A stretch of DNA of 64,000 nt, taken from JBCBKL01 sp963922565. GTDB lineage: Bacteria; Pseudomonadota; Alphaproteobacteria; Rhodobacterales; Rhodobacteraceae. The notes below the pieces were generated by a model that worked only from the letters and a program-made list of their open reading frames with translations, did not search any database and had not been told where the DNA came from. Shown one piece after another: positions 43,236 to 52,418 of the stretch. The DNA is taken from contig CAWUIQ010000016.1 in assembly GCA_963922565.1 (NCBI GenBank), positions 12,965-76,964 of the forward strand, read 5' to 3'. Position 1 is the stretch's first letter. Each line of letters begins with the position of its first letter. The translations under genes were made by a program, and so were the position numbers.

Positions 43236-44561
43236 ATGCCGACAAACGAAGCCCTCGCTCATATCCCCCATCTGCCGACAACGCCCGTTGTCGGCCACAC
43301 GCTTGATTTCCTGAGGGATCCTCTGGGCCTGCACCTGCGGTCGATCGAGACGTTCGGCCCGGTCTACAAGGTAAATGTCATTGGCCAATGGCGCGTCACC
43401 CTTGGCGCCGCCGACGCGCTCGAATTCATCCTGGGTGACACCGACCACCTGTTTTCGAGCTACCACGGCTGGGACGTGCTGCATCGCCTCTTTCCCGGGG
43501 GGCTGATGTTGCGCGATTTTGACGATCATCGCAGGCACCGCCGGATCATGCAGGCCGCGTTTCGAAAGAATGCGCTGGACGCCTACCGCGATGAAATGCA
43601 GCGGGCCTTTGACCAGCTGGTCGAAGATCTGCCAGAGGGTCGTCGTTTTCGGTTCTATCCGGCCATCAAGGAAATGACGCTCAAGATGGGCGCGAGCGTG
43701 TTCATGGGGCTGCCGCTCGACGATCCGCGGACCGACCGGCTTAACGCCGCCTTCGCAGCCGAGGTGGCAGCATCCATTGCGCCAATCAGGGTTCCGCTGC
43801 CCTTGACCGCAATGGGGCGCGGCGTGAAGGCGCGAACATATCTGCGGGAAACGTTTCGCGACATGATCAAGGCGCGGCGGGAAAACGGTGGCAACGATTT
43901 CTTTTCGCAGATGTGCCATGCCGTCGATGATGACGGGACCAGCTGGACAGCCGACGAAATCCTCGACCATTTCAATTTCCTGATGATGGCGGCGCATGAC
44001 ACCACGGCTTCGAGCCTTGCCAAGGTGATATGGGCCTTGGGCGCGTATCCCGAATGGCAGGACCGTGTCAGGGCCGAGATCGATGCGTTGCCTGACGGTC
44101 CGCTGGACGATGAGGCGCTTGCGTCTTTGGACGTCACCAACAGGGTCTTTCGCGAGGCCTTGCGCCTGTTGGCACCCGTGCCGTTCATCCCGCGCCGGGC
44201 TGAGCGCGCATTCGAGTATGAGGGCACCTCGGTTCCGGCCGGCACATGGGTCAGCGCGATCCCGGCCCTTGTCATGACGTCGCCGGAATACTGGACCGAA
44301 CCGGAACGGTTCGACCCCGACAGGTTTTCACCGAACCGCGCCGAGGATCGCAGCCACAAATACGCCTGGGCGCCGTTCGGGGGCGGCGCGCACAAGTGCA
44401 TCGGGCTGCATTTCGCGACGATACAGGTAAAGCTGTTTCTTGCTGCCCTGCTGCGCCGGTACCGTGTCGAGATCGAAAACCCGATGAGCGAAACTTGGGC
44501 GCAAGTACCCATTCCGAAACCAAAATCCGGGCTGCCGCTTCGACTTGTGGCACGCGCATAA
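43236..44561 (+). CDS. cytochrome P450
   Basis: 441 residues. I-helix oxygen-activation motif MMAAHDTTASS (about 250-260), ExxR in FREALRLL, and heme-binding loop FGGGAHKCIGLHFA with the axial Cys near residue 388. A start at 43236 gives a normal soluble bacterial P450 N-terminus. The heme-loop style (GGGAHKCIG) resembles CYP51/CYP120-like P450s that act on sterols, terpenoids or retinoids, but the substrate is unknown. No ferredoxin or reductase gene is adjacent. It follows trxB by 107 bases. Confidence 0.92.
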   Translation: MPTNEALAHIPHLPTTPVVGHTLDFLRDPLGLHLRSIETFGPVYKVNVIGQWRVTLGAADALEFILGDTDHLFSSYHGWDVLHRLFPGGLMLRDFDDHRRHRRIMQAAFRKNALDAYRDEMQRAFDQLVEDLPEGRRFRFYPAIKEMTLKMGASVFMGLPLDDPRTDRLNAAFAAEVAASIAPIRVPLPLTAMGRGVKARTYLRETFRDMIKARRENGGNDFFSQMCHAVDDDGTSWTADEILDHFNFLMMAAHDTTASSLAKVIWALGAYPEWQDRVRAEIDALPDGPLDDEALASLDVTNRVFREALRLLAPVPFIPRRAERAFEYEGTSVPAGTWVSAIPALVMTSPEYWTEPERFDPDRFSPNRAEDRSHKYAWAPFGGGAHKCIGLHFATIQVKLFLAALLRRYRVEIENPMSETWAQVPIPKPKSGLPLRLVARA

Positions 44562-44697
44562 CGGCAATGCGCTGATATTCGCACCAAAACAGGTTGTTTC
44601 GCATCCACCATATAGACATTCGCGGAAGACTGTGGCTATCCCCCGCACGAGCGGGCTCGGACCGCTGTTGGCACGCATGTAACGAAAGACATTTTGG

Positions 44698-46410
44698 ATG
44701 CAGAACAATCTATCGCCTGTTCCCGAACTCTACGTCTCCTATGAAAGCGCACAAAAGCTCAAGGTCGAAGCGGCGGATCTTGTCAGCTGGGACCTGACCC
44801 CTCGTCAGATTTGCGATCTGGAATTGCTGATGAACGGCGGATTTGCTCCGCTCAAGGGCTTTCTGACCGAGGCCGATTACAAAGGCGTCGTTGACAACAT
44901 GCGTCTTGCCGATGGCAGCCTCTGGCCGATGCCGATCACGCTGGATGTCGGCGAAGACTTTGCCCAAAGCCTCGAGATCGGCCAGGATATCGCGTTGCGC
45001 GACCAGGAGGGTGTCATCCTCGGGACAATGACGGTGACCGACCGCTGGACACCGGACAAATCGAAAGAGGCCGAAAAGGTCTTTGGCGCCGACGACAGCG
45101 CGCATCCGGCCGTCAACTATCTGCACAACACCGCTGGTGCGGTGTATCTGGGTGGCCCGGTCACCGGCATTCAGCAACCCGTCCACTACGATTTCCGCGC
45201 GCGTCGCGACACGCCGAACGAATTACGCGCCTATTTCCGCAAGGTCGGCTGGCGCAAGGTTGTTGCCTTCCAGACCCGCAACCCCCTGCACCGGGCCCAC
45301 CAGGAGCTGACATTCCGCGCCGCGAAAGAGGCGCAGGCCAACCTGCTCATCCATCCGGTGGTGGGCATGACCAAGCCTGGCGACGTCGACCACTTTACCC
45401 GGGTGCGCTGCTACGAGGCGGTGCTCGACAAGTATCCGGCCTCGACCACGGCAATGTCGCTCCTGAACCTCGCGATGCGCATGGCTGGCCCGCGCGAAGC
45501 GGTCTGGCACGGCCTGATCCGCAAGAACCACGGCTGCACCCATTTCATCGTGGGCCGCGACCATGCCGGACCGGGCAAGAACTCTGCCGGCGAGGACTTC
45601 TACGGCCCCTACGACGCGCAGGATCTGTTCCGCGAATACCAGGACGAAATCGGCATCGAAATGGTCGACTTCAAACATATGGTCTATGTGCAAGAGCGCG
45701 CCCAATACGAACCAAATGACGAGATCGCGGATCGGGACAACGTCACGATCCTGAACATCTCTGGCACCGAATTGCGGCGTCGTCTGGCAGAGGGGCTTGA
45801 GATCCCGGACTGGTTCAGCTTCCCCGAAGTGGTTCAGGAGCTGCGCCGCACACGTCCGCCGCGGTCCAAACAGGGCTTTACCGTCTTCTTCACCGGCTTC
45901 TCAGGTTCCGGCAAATCGACCATCGCCAACGCCCTTATGGTCAAGCTGATGGAAATGGGTGGCCGGCCGGTTACGCTGCTTGACGGTGATATCGTGCGGA
46001 AAAACCTGTCATCCGAGCTCGGCTTTTCCAAAGAGCACCGCGACCTCAACATCCGCCGCATCGGCTATGTCGCGTCCGAGATCACCAAGAACGGCGGCAT
46101 CGCGATCTGCGCACCAATCGCGCCCTACGCCACGACCCGCCGAGCCGTGCGCGAGGACATCGAAGCGTTTGGCGCTTTTGTCGAGGTCCATGTCGCGACC
46201 ACCATCGAGGAATGCGAGCGGCGGGATCGCAAAGGTCTCTACAAGCTTGCCCGTGAAGGCAAGATCAAGGAATTCACAGGTATCTCGGATCCTTACGACG
46301 TACCGGAAAACCCCGAATTGCGGGTCGAGACCGAGAATGTCGAGGTCGACAACTGCGCCCACCAGGTCATCCTGAAGCTGGAATCGATGGGCCTGATCGC
46401 CGCGAACTGA
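44698..46410 (+). CDS. bifunctional sulfate adenylyltransferase / adenylylsulfate kinase
   Basis: Converts sulfate to APS and then PAPS. 570 residues. The N-terminal ATP sulfurylase has QTRNPLHRAH (about 196-205) and GRDHAGPGKN (about 286-295). The C-terminal APS kinase has Walker A GFSGSGKST (about 400-408), DGDIVRKNL, and the APS-binding region ISDPYDVPENPEL. The fusion order (ATP sulfurylase first) is found in many alphaproteobacteria. It stands alone, with its own bidirectional terminator downstream. Confidence 0.95.
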   Translation: MQNNLSPVPELYVSYESAQKLKVEAADLVSWDLTPRQICDLELLMNGGFAPLKGFLTEADYKGVVDNMRLADGSLWPMPITLDVGEDFAQSLEIGQDIALRDQEGVILGTMTVTDRWTPDKSKEAEKVFGADDSAHPAVNYLHNTAGAVYLGGPVTGIQQPVHYDFRARRDTPNELRAYFRKVGWRKVVAFQTRNPLHRAHQELTFRAAKEAQANLLIHPVVGMTKPGDVDHFTRVRCYEAVLDKYPASTTAMSLLNLAMRMAGPREAVWHGLIRKNHGCTHFIVGRDHAGPGKNSAGEDFYGPYDAQDLFREYQDEIGIEMVDFKHMVYVQERAQYEPNDEIADRDNVTILNISGTELRRRLAEGLEIPDWFSFPEVVQELRRTRPPRSKQGFTVFFTGFSGSGKSTIANALMVKLMEMGGRPVTLLDGDIVRKNLSSELGFSKEHRDLNIRRIGYVASEITKNGGIAICAPIAPYATTRRAVREDIEAFGAFVEVHVATTIEECERRDRKGLYKLAREGKIKEFTGISDPYDVPENPELRVETENVEVDNCAHQVILKLESMGLIAAN

Positions 46411-46443
46411 GCGGCACACTGAACATCCTTAACGAATAAGAAA

Positions 46444-46471
46444 GGGCGGATCATGTGATCCGCCCTTTTTT
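46444..46471. terminator. bidirectional Rho-independent terminator between convergent genes
   Basis: Ten-base perfect stem GGGCGGATCA / TGATCCGCCC with a two-base loop. Six T follow on the plus strand and AAA precedes the stem (T-run on the minus strand). It serves the sulfurylase/kinase gene and probably the facing DUF2125 gene. Confidence 0.92.
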
Positions 46472-46491
46472 GTTGCCATGACTGGCAGCGA

Positions 46492-48027
46492 TCACTGAAT
46501 GCGCTGACCATTCGCCAGAACATGCCCTTGATCGTTGATTTCAAGCGTCGATGTGAGTGTGTCCTCGCCCTCGCCTGGCACCGCAAAAAGGCCGAGCATC
46601 ATCCGCGCGCCTGACGCCTGCTCTTCCGGCAGCAGACCCATGCCCACGAGCTTGTCGATCAACGTATTGCCACCGACAAGCTGCAGGTTCAGCGAACCCT
46701 GCGGTCTCGGCACGCCGCCAAAGGTCGTCAGATCGGCATTGTCAAAGGTAAACGCCCCGTCACCGGTCAGCCGCGCTCCGACGATGCTCAGCAGCAGCTG
46801 GTTGACCGTCAGTGAATTCAGCTCACCCGGGACCGCGCCAGATTCTTCGAGGGCCGCCGCCTGCTCGGGATCGAAGAGGTCGAACAGCAGCTTGGCCTTA
46901 CCGCTCAGATCCACCACCAGATCCGCCGGATCACGCGGCAATTGGCCCGTCGCGTCAAAGAGCCCCCACAGCGCGTCCGCCATCTCGAAATCGTCGAGGT
47001 TGAGCAGAACCCTGAAATCCTGTTCGTCGTCTGATTTCTGGATCGGCATGCTGATCAGGCCGCGCGTTTCGCCAGTCGAGTAGGATATTGGCAGCGGCAC
47101 GTCAGGCAGAACCATGTTCACGTTCGAGCCACGCTGCGCAACGTCGTAGAACAACCCGTCGGATGACATCCCGATCAGGACCGTACCGCCATCGGATGAG
47201 GTGTTTATGGCACCTGCACCGTCGGGTCCGTCGAAAGCAATCTCATTCGCGCCCGAAGCGAATTCAAACCCGCCTTCGAAAACCACGCCCGAAGCCAAAA
47301 GCGCACCCACATCCGCAGCGTTGCCCTGAAGCGGCAAAAGCCCGCCGCCGGTGAAGCTGAGGCCCTGCAGACCTCCATTCATTTTGAACGACGCGTCGCT
47401 GCCTTCGGGATCCTTGAAATCAAAGAGAAACGACATCTCGTCGGCGTTAACGGTCTGGCTGTAATCGCGCAGCTCGCCGACTTTCATATTCGACGCGCCA
47501 AAAACGCCGGTCATGACGACCTCGAAGTTGCCCGCCTCGGCGATCAGATCGGCACCATCTACGTTCAGCCGATCAAAGCTGATGCGGAATTCGTCAGCAT
47601 CGTAGGTATAATTCAGATCGTTCGGTATGCCCGCTACGACCATGTCAAAGCCCGATTGCTCATAGGCCAAGGCCATATCAACGGGCTCCCCTCCCTCGGG
47701 TTGGCCCTTCACCGTCATCTGCATCACGGGTGGCAGCGTCACATTAACCGTTCCGTCAGCGTTCTCGGTAAAGACCATTTCGGGGACTTCAATGCGGGCA
47801 TCCCCCATTTCGGCCTCCGGCGCCATGGGTAGCGTCATGACGACATCCGTCACGGTCAATACGCCGCCGTTCAGGCTCTCGTTGCCATCCATCGTATAGC
47901 CGAATGACGCCATGTACGACTTCCAGTCGTTCCACACATCCGCTGCGGTCAGGTCGGCCAACGCCCACGAGGGTGACAGGGCCAACGCAATAACCATCGG
48001 GGATGCACAACGAAACAGGCGAGACAT
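46492..48027 (-). CDS. DUF2125 domain-containing exported protein
   Basis: 511 residues. Signal peptide (about 1-24, ending ALA-D). The body is rich in beta structure with repeated amphipathic strands, such as GGVLTVTDVVMTLPM, FEVVMTGVFGASNMKVGELRDY and NSLTVNQLLLSIVGARLTGDGAFTFDN. This is the DUF2125 family, widespread in Rhodobacteraceae and resembling AsmA-like envelope proteins. Function unknown. AAAGGA lies upstream of the ATG. It converges on the sulfurylase/kinase gene. Confidence 0.85.
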   Translation of the reverse strand: MSRLFRCASPMVIALALSPSWALADLTAADVWNDWKSYMASFGYTMDGNESLNGGVLTVTDVVMTLPMAPEAEMGDARIEVPEMVFTENADGTVNVTLPPVMQMTVKGQPEGGEPVDMALAYEQSGFDMVVAGIPNDLNYTYDADEFRISFDRLNVDGADLIAEAGNFEVVMTGVFGASNMKVGELRDYSQTVNADEMSFLFDFKDPEGSDASFKMNGGLQGLSFTGGGLLPLQGNAADVGALLASGVVFEGGFEFASGANEIAFDGPDGAGAINTSSDGGTVLIGMSSDGLFYDVAQRGSNVNMVLPDVPLPISYSTGETRGLISMPIQKSDDEQDFRVLLNLDDFEMADALWGLFDATGQLPRDPADLVVDLSGKAKLLFDLFDPEQAAALEESGAVPGELNSLTVNQLLLSIVGARLTGDGAFTFDNADLTTFGGVPRPQGSLNLQLVGGNTLIDKLVGMGLLPEEQASGARMMLGLFAVPGEGEDTLTSTLEINDQGHVLANGQRIQ

Positions 48028-48161
48028 ATAAGTTTCCTTTGATTAACGACTTCTTGACCAAAGTCGTGCGCCACAGCGTTGTCGTCAAGGGCTGCGGTCT
48101 GGACCTTGTTACATTGCGGGCGTACCACGACACGTATGACAGCGGCGTGAAGGGGTATCTC

Positions 48162-48911
48162 ATGGATATGAACAACAAAACAGTGCTGATCACCGGGGCA
48201 AGTCGCGGCATTGGCGCTGCTGCGGCCAGGACATTTGCGGATGCTGGTGCAAATGTCGTTCTTGTCGCCCGCAGCGGCGACGCCATCGGCGAAATCGCGG
48301 GCGAGATCGGCGACCGGGCCATCGCCATTCCTTGCGATATCTCCCGCTATTGGGAGGTTGAGGCCACCATCAACAAAACCGTCGAAACCTTTGGCGGCCT
48401 CGACGTGCTGATTGGCAATGCCGGGGTGATCGAGCCGATTGCGCATATGGACAAGGCCGACCCGGATGCTTGGGGCCACGTCATCGACATCAACCTCAAG
48501 GGCGTCTTTCACGGCATGCGGGCCGCTCTGCCGATCATGCTGGAAAATGGCGGTGGTACGATCCTGACTGTGAGTTCCGGCGCAGCGCACGGCCCTGTCG
48601 AGGCGTGGAGCCACTATTGCGCCTCCAAGGCAGGGGCGGCGATGCTGACCCGCTGCGCAGACAAGGAATACGTTGACCGGGGGATCCGGGCCATGGGCCT
48701 TTCACCCGGCACCGTCGCCACCCAGATGCAGCGCGAAATCAAGTCGAGCGGTATCAATCCGGTCAGCCAGCTGGATTGGTCCGATCATATTCCGCCCGAT
48801 TGGCCGGCTCGGGCGCTCCTTTGGATGTGCGGCGCCGATGCGGATGCATTCATCGGGCAGGAAATCTCGCTGCGGGACGAGGCCATACGTCAGCGGATCG
48901 GCCTTACATGA
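48162..48911 (+). CDS. short-chain dehydrogenase/reductase (SDR)
   Basis: 249 residues from the ATG at 48162 (AAGGGG upstream; a second ATG lies two codons later). Cofactor motif TGASRGIGAAAA, NAG in IGNAGVIEP, and catalytic Ser/Tyr/Lys in TVSSGAAHG and HYCASKAGA. Classical SDR of about 250 residues. The stop overlaps the crotonase-like gene start (ATGA), so both likely act on the same acyl or alcohol substrate. The substrate is not known. Confidence 0.9.
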   Translation: MDMNNKTVLITGASRGIGAAAARTFADAGANVVLVARSGDAIGEIAGEIGDRAIAIPCDISRYWEVEATINKTVETFGGLDVLIGNAGVIEPIAHMDKADPDAWGHVIDINLKGVFHGMRAALPIMLENGGGTILTVSSGAAHGPVEAWSHYCASKAGAAMLTRCADKEYVDRGIRAMGLSPGTVATQMQREIKSSGINPVSQLDWSDHIPPDWPARALLWMCGADADAFIGQEISLRDEAIRQRIGLT

Positions 48912-49522
48912 TCGACGTCGAAAAGGCGGATGGCGTCTGGATGGTAACCCTGGACCGTCCTGACAAGGCGAATGCGCTGACGCACGCGATGTTGTCAGAA
49001 CTCGCCACCATCGCAGAAGAGGCACAATCGGCGCGCGCGCTCATCCTGACCGGGCGGGGCAAGGTTTTCAGCGCGGGCGCGGATCTTGACGAGGCCCGCG
49101 CGGGTCTTGCCACCTCGGATGTGTGGGAACGGCTATCCGGTGCCATTGCCGCCCTGCCCGGCCTGACGATCGCCGCGCTGAATGGCACACTGGCGGGTGG
49201 AGCCATGGGCATGGCGCTGGCTTGCGACATCCGCATCGCGGTGCCTTCGGCAAAGTTCTTTTATCCGGTCATGAAGCTGGGGTTCCTGCCGCAACCGTCT
49301 GACCCCGCGCGGATGGCCGCACTGATTGGTCCGGCGCGGACGAAATACATTCTGATGGGCGGTCAGAAGATCCTTGCGGACGAAGCGCTGCACTTTGGCT
49401 TGATCGACCAGATCGTCGATCCCGAAGAATTGCGGCCGCGCGCATTGGCCCTTTGCACCGATACGGTCGCGGCCAAGCCCGCGCTTGCAGCAGATATCAA
49501 GCGTATGTGCCAGCCCCGGTGA
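48908..49522 (+). CDS. short enoyl-CoA hydratase/isomerase (crotonase) family protein
   Basis: 204 residues, about 50 shorter than typical crotonases. The oxyanion-hole segments are present: KVFSAGADLDEA and LAGGAMGMALACDIR. The usual catalytic glutamate positions are not evident in VMKLGFLPQPSDPARM, and the C-terminal helical part that forms the trimer cap is missing. The 3' end overlaps the convergent eda gene by 26 bases. It could be a natural short form or a truncated gene. Coupled to the SDR. Confidence 0.82.
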   Translation: MIDVEKADGVWMVTLDRPDKANALTHAMLSELATIAEEAQSARALILTGRGKVFSAGADLDEARAGLATSDVWERLSGAIAALPGLTIAALNGTLAGGAMGMALACDIRIAVPSAKFFYPVMKLGFLPQPSDPARMAALIGPARTKYILMGGQKILADEALHFGLIDQIVDPEELRPRALALCTDTVAAKPALAADIKRMCQPR

Positions 49523-50126
49523 CAGCGCTTGCCTTATCGGTGATGGCCGTCCAGTTCCCGGCTTCCAGATCCGACTTGGGCACGATCCAACTGCCACCCA
49601 CACAGATCACGTTCGGCAAAGCCAGGTAATCGCGATAGGTCGCGGGTGTTATCCCTCCGGTCGGACAGAAGGAGGCCTGCGGCAAGGGTCCAGCGAGCGA
49701 TTTCAGTGCCGGAGCGCCACCAACGGCCTCTGCCGGGAAGAATTTCAGCATGTCGATGCCGCGTTCGAGCATATGCATGACCTCGCTCGCCGTCACAGCG
49801 CCGGGCAACAGCGCCAGTTCAAGATCCTGGCAGGCATCGATCAAACGATCCGTTGCACCCGGCGACACGGCAAAGACGGCACCCGCATCCTTGGCCGCCT
49901 TGGCATCCGATGCCGTGATCACCGTACCAGCGCCGACCACGGCACCATCGACCGCAGCCATGCCACGAATGACATCCAGCGCCGCAGGCGTGCGCATCGT
50001 GACTTCGTGGACCGGCAGGCCGCCAGCGATAAGGGCCTTGGCCAGCGGTTCGGCGTGGGCGGCATCTTCGATGACCAAGACCGGGATCACCGGGGCCATC
50101 TGGCAGATTTCGCGGGTCGATTTCAT
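49497..50126 (-). CDS. eda: 2-keto-3-deoxy-6-phosphogluconate aldolase
   Basis: Cleaves KDPG to pyruvate and glyceraldehyde-3-phosphate (Entner-Doudoroff). 209 residues. HEVTMRTPAALDVI (catalytic Glu region), LLPGAVTASEVM, and Schiff-base lysine in DMLKFFPAEAVGG (about residue 129). C-terminal phosphate-binding CPTGGITPATYRDYL and VGGSWIVP. It follows edd by 10 bases in one operon. Confidence 0.94.
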   Translation of the reverse strand: MKSTREICQMAPVIPVLVIEDAAHAEPLAKALIAGGLPVHEVTMRTPAALDVIRGMAAVDGAVVGAGTVITASDAKAAKDAGAVFAVSPGATDRLIDACQDLELALLPGAVTASEVMHMLERGIDMLKFFPAEAVGGAPALKSLAGPLPQASFCPTGGITPATYRDYLALPNVICVGGSWIVPKSDLEAGNWTAITDKASAVTGAGTYA

Positions 50127-50136
50127 TGCCTGATCC

Positions 50137-51942
50137 TCACAATGCGCTCGCGCCCGTATCGGCCGAGCCGACCTGCGCGCGGAAGTTCAAAAAGAGTTCG
50201 CGACCAAGGCCGCTTTGGTAATGCGCCAGATCGGCGGAAACGGCAGGCCGATCCAGCACGCCTTCGGTTACGATATCCATTTTGCCCGTGGCCGCATCGA
50301 CACAAACGACATCGCCGTCCTGCAACTTGGCAATCGGGCCACCGTCGATGGCCTCGGGGCAGACATGAATGGCCGACAGCACCTTGCCCGACGCACCCGA
50401 CATCCGACCGTCTGTCAGCAGCGCCACCTTGAGGCCACGCCCCTGCAACACTGTCAGCATCGGTGTGAGGCTGTGAAGCTCCGGCATGCCGTTCGCCTTC
50501 GGCCCCTGAAACCGGACCACGACGATGACGTCATCCGTGAACTCACCCGCCTTGAAGGCCGCCTTGACCTCATCCTGATCGTGGAACACCCGCACCGGCG
50601 CGGTGATCACCTGATGTTCCGGCGCTACGGCCGAAACCTTCGACACCCCGGTACCCAGCGACCCCGAGAGCCGCGCCAAACCGCCCTTGTCACTGAAGGG
50701 GTCGGCAACGGGGCGTACGATCTTGGTGTTCAGGCTTTCGCCAGGCCCGTCCACCCATTCCAGCTCTCCATCCTTCAGCTTGGGCTCGCGGGTATAGGTT
50801 TCGATCCCCTCACCCATGACCGTCACGACATCCTCGTGCATCAGGCCTGCGCGCAAAAGCTCTCCGATCATGTATCCAAGACCGCCAGCCGCATGGAAAT
50901 GATTCACATCCGCCAGACCGTTAGGATAGACCCGGGCCAGCAGCGGCGTCACCTCCGCCAGATCGGCAAAGTCCTGAGGATCAAGCAGGATCCCCCCGGC
51001 CCGCGCCATGGCGACCAGATGGATCAGCAGATTGGTTGAGCCGCCCGTCGCGTTCAGGCCGACGATCCCGTTGGCAAAAGCCCGTTCGTCCAGAATACGG
51101 AAAGTGGGTGTGTACTGATTGCCCAGATGCGAATTCGACAGGGCCAGCCGCGCGCCAGCGACGGTCAGGGCATCGCGCAAATCGGTATTCGGATTGACAA
51201 AGCTGGCCCCCGGCAGGTGCAGGCCCATGAACTCCATCAGCATCTGGTTCGTATTTGCGGTTCCGTAGAATGTGCAGGTGCCGGGACCGTGATACGCGGC
51301 CATCTCGGCCTTCATCAGCGCGTCCCGCCCAACCTCGCCAGCGGCAAATTGTGCACGAACCTTGGCCTTCTCATCGTTGGGCAGGCCCGACGTCATCGGA
51401 CCGGCAGGCAAGAAAACAGTCGGCAGGTGACCAAACGTCTGCGCCGCGATCACCAGCCCGGGTACGATCTTGTCACAGACCCCCAAAAAGACGGCGGCGT
51501 CGAACGTGTTGTGGCTGAGCGCGACCGAGGCTGCCAGCGCGATCACGTCGCGGGAAAAAAGGCTCAACTCCATCCCCGCATAGCCTTGGGTCACACCATC
51601 ACACATCGCCGGAACGCCGCCCGCAACCTGCGCCGTCCCGCCCGCGTCCCGCGCCGCCTTGCGGATCAGATCGGGAAACCGTTCGAACGGCTGGTGGGCC
51701 GAAAGCATGTCGTTATAGGCCGTCACGATACCCAGATTGCCTGCGGTGCCGGTGGCCAGTGCATCCTGATCCTCGCCCGCGCCGGCATACGCGTGGGCCT
51801 GGGCACTGCAGGACAAATGCTCGCGCGTCGGGCCATCTGCAGCTGCCTGCTCCATCCGGGACAGGTAAACACCACGATCCTTATGGCTGCGTTCCGCAAT
51901 CCGATCCGTGACGCGTTTCAGGGTATCGTTGATGGTGGTCAT
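50137..51942 (-). CDS. edd: phosphogluconate dehydratase
   Basis: Dehydrates 6-phosphogluconate to KDPG. 601 residues of the IlvD/Edd family. GVPAMCDGVTQGYAGMELSLFSRD (about 107-130) and FLGVCDKIVPGL (about 152-163) carry iron-sulfur cysteines, and GPGTCTFYGTANTNQMLMEFMG carries another. C-terminal TDGRMSGASGKV. With eda downstream it forms the Entner-Doudoroff operon. A LacI-type palindrome lies 40 bases before the start. Confidence 0.95.
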   Translation of the reverse strand: MTTINDTLKRVTDRIAERSHKDRGVYLSRMEQAAADGPTREHLSCSAQAHAYAGAGEDQDALATGTAGNLGIVTAYNDMLSAHQPFERFPDLIRKAARDAGGTAQVAGGVPAMCDGVTQGYAGMELSLFSRDVIALAASVALSHNTFDAAVFLGVCDKIVPGLVIAAQTFGHLPTVFLPAGPMTSGLPNDEKAKVRAQFAAGEVGRDALMKAEMAAYHGPGTCTFYGTANTNQMLMEFMGLHLPGASFVNPNTDLRDALTVAGARLALSNSHLGNQYTPTFRILDERAFANGIVGLNATGGSTNLLIHLVAMARAGGILLDPQDFADLAEVTPLLARVYPNGLADVNHFHAAGGLGYMIGELLRAGLMHEDVVTVMGEGIETYTREPKLKDGELEWVDGPGESLNTKIVRPVADPFSDKGGLARLSGSLGTGVSKVSAVAPEHQVITAPVRVFHDQDEVKAAFKAGEFTDDVIVVVRFQGPKANGMPELHSLTPMLTVLQGRGLKVALLTDGRMSGASGKVLSAIHVCPEAIDGGPIAKLQDGDVVCVDAATGKMDIVTEGVLDRPAVSADLAHYQSGLGRELFLNFRAQVGSADTGASAL

Positions 51943-51982
51943 GGCTTGGCTCCCATGAAATGGTCGGCGCCCGGCAGGCAGA

Positions 51983-51996
51983 TGTTGGCGCTAACA
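51983..51996. promoter_or_regulatory. LacI-family type operator upstream of edd-eda
   Basis: TGTTGGCGCTAACA on the plus strand: TGTT/AACA arms around the central GCGC, one mismatch from the classical LacI/GalR-family palindrome TGTTAGCGCTAACA. It lies 41-54 bases before the edd ATG. Rhizobial PckR-type regulators bind similar sites before ED genes. No lacI-type gene is in the window. Confidence 0.6.
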
Positions 51997-52095
51997 AACC
52001 CGATGGCTGCTACGTGGGACATTTTGCGCCCCATGTAAAGTGATGTCCTTGTAACAGCGACAACACGTCCGGCCAAACCTGCCGGATCTGGCCGT

Positions 52096-52335
52096 TCAGA
52101 AGACCTTGAACGTCATGGTCGTCAGCGACCGCTCAATGCCTGCGATATCGAGCAATTGGTCGTTGATGTACTTCCCGACATCTTCATCTTCAGGGATGTA
52201 GACCTTCATCAACAGGTCAAAGTCGCCGCTGGTCGAATAAAGCTCCGAATGCAACTCACGCAGTGTGATCTCTTCGGCGACCTTGTAGGTCGTGCCGGGT
52301 TTGCAACGGATCTGGATGAAGACGCATGTGCTCAT
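52096..52335 (-). CDS. stand-alone AsnC/Lrp ligand-binding (RAM) domain protein
   Basis: 79 residues from the ATG at 52335. The sequence corresponds to only the C-terminal RAM domain of Lrp proteins: CVFIQIRCKPGTTYKVAEEI, STSGDFDLLMKVYIPEDEDVGKY and IERSLTTMTFKVF. There is no helix-turn-helix. Such stand-alone domains bind amino acids and may modify full-length Lrp proteins. It is divergent from hisB with 83 bases between the starts. Confidence 0.88.
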   Translation of the reverse strand: MSTCVFIQIRCKPGTTYKVAEEITLRELHSELYSTSGDFDLLMKVYIPEDEDVGKYINDQLLDIAGIERSLTTMTFKVF

Positions 52336-52418
52336 GGCGCCTAGCTGACACATTGCGCTATAGGCTGGCAATCCCCCGCGGGTTGCCCCTATAGAACGGC
52401 CCGGAAGGAATATGGACG

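Noticed and set aside
43029..44611. Two long frames antisense to trxB/P450 (322 and 318 codons)
   Set aside because: Both are shadows of strongly supported genes.
51127..52038. 303-codon frame antisense to edd
   Set aside because: Mirror of edd codons; no family resemblance.
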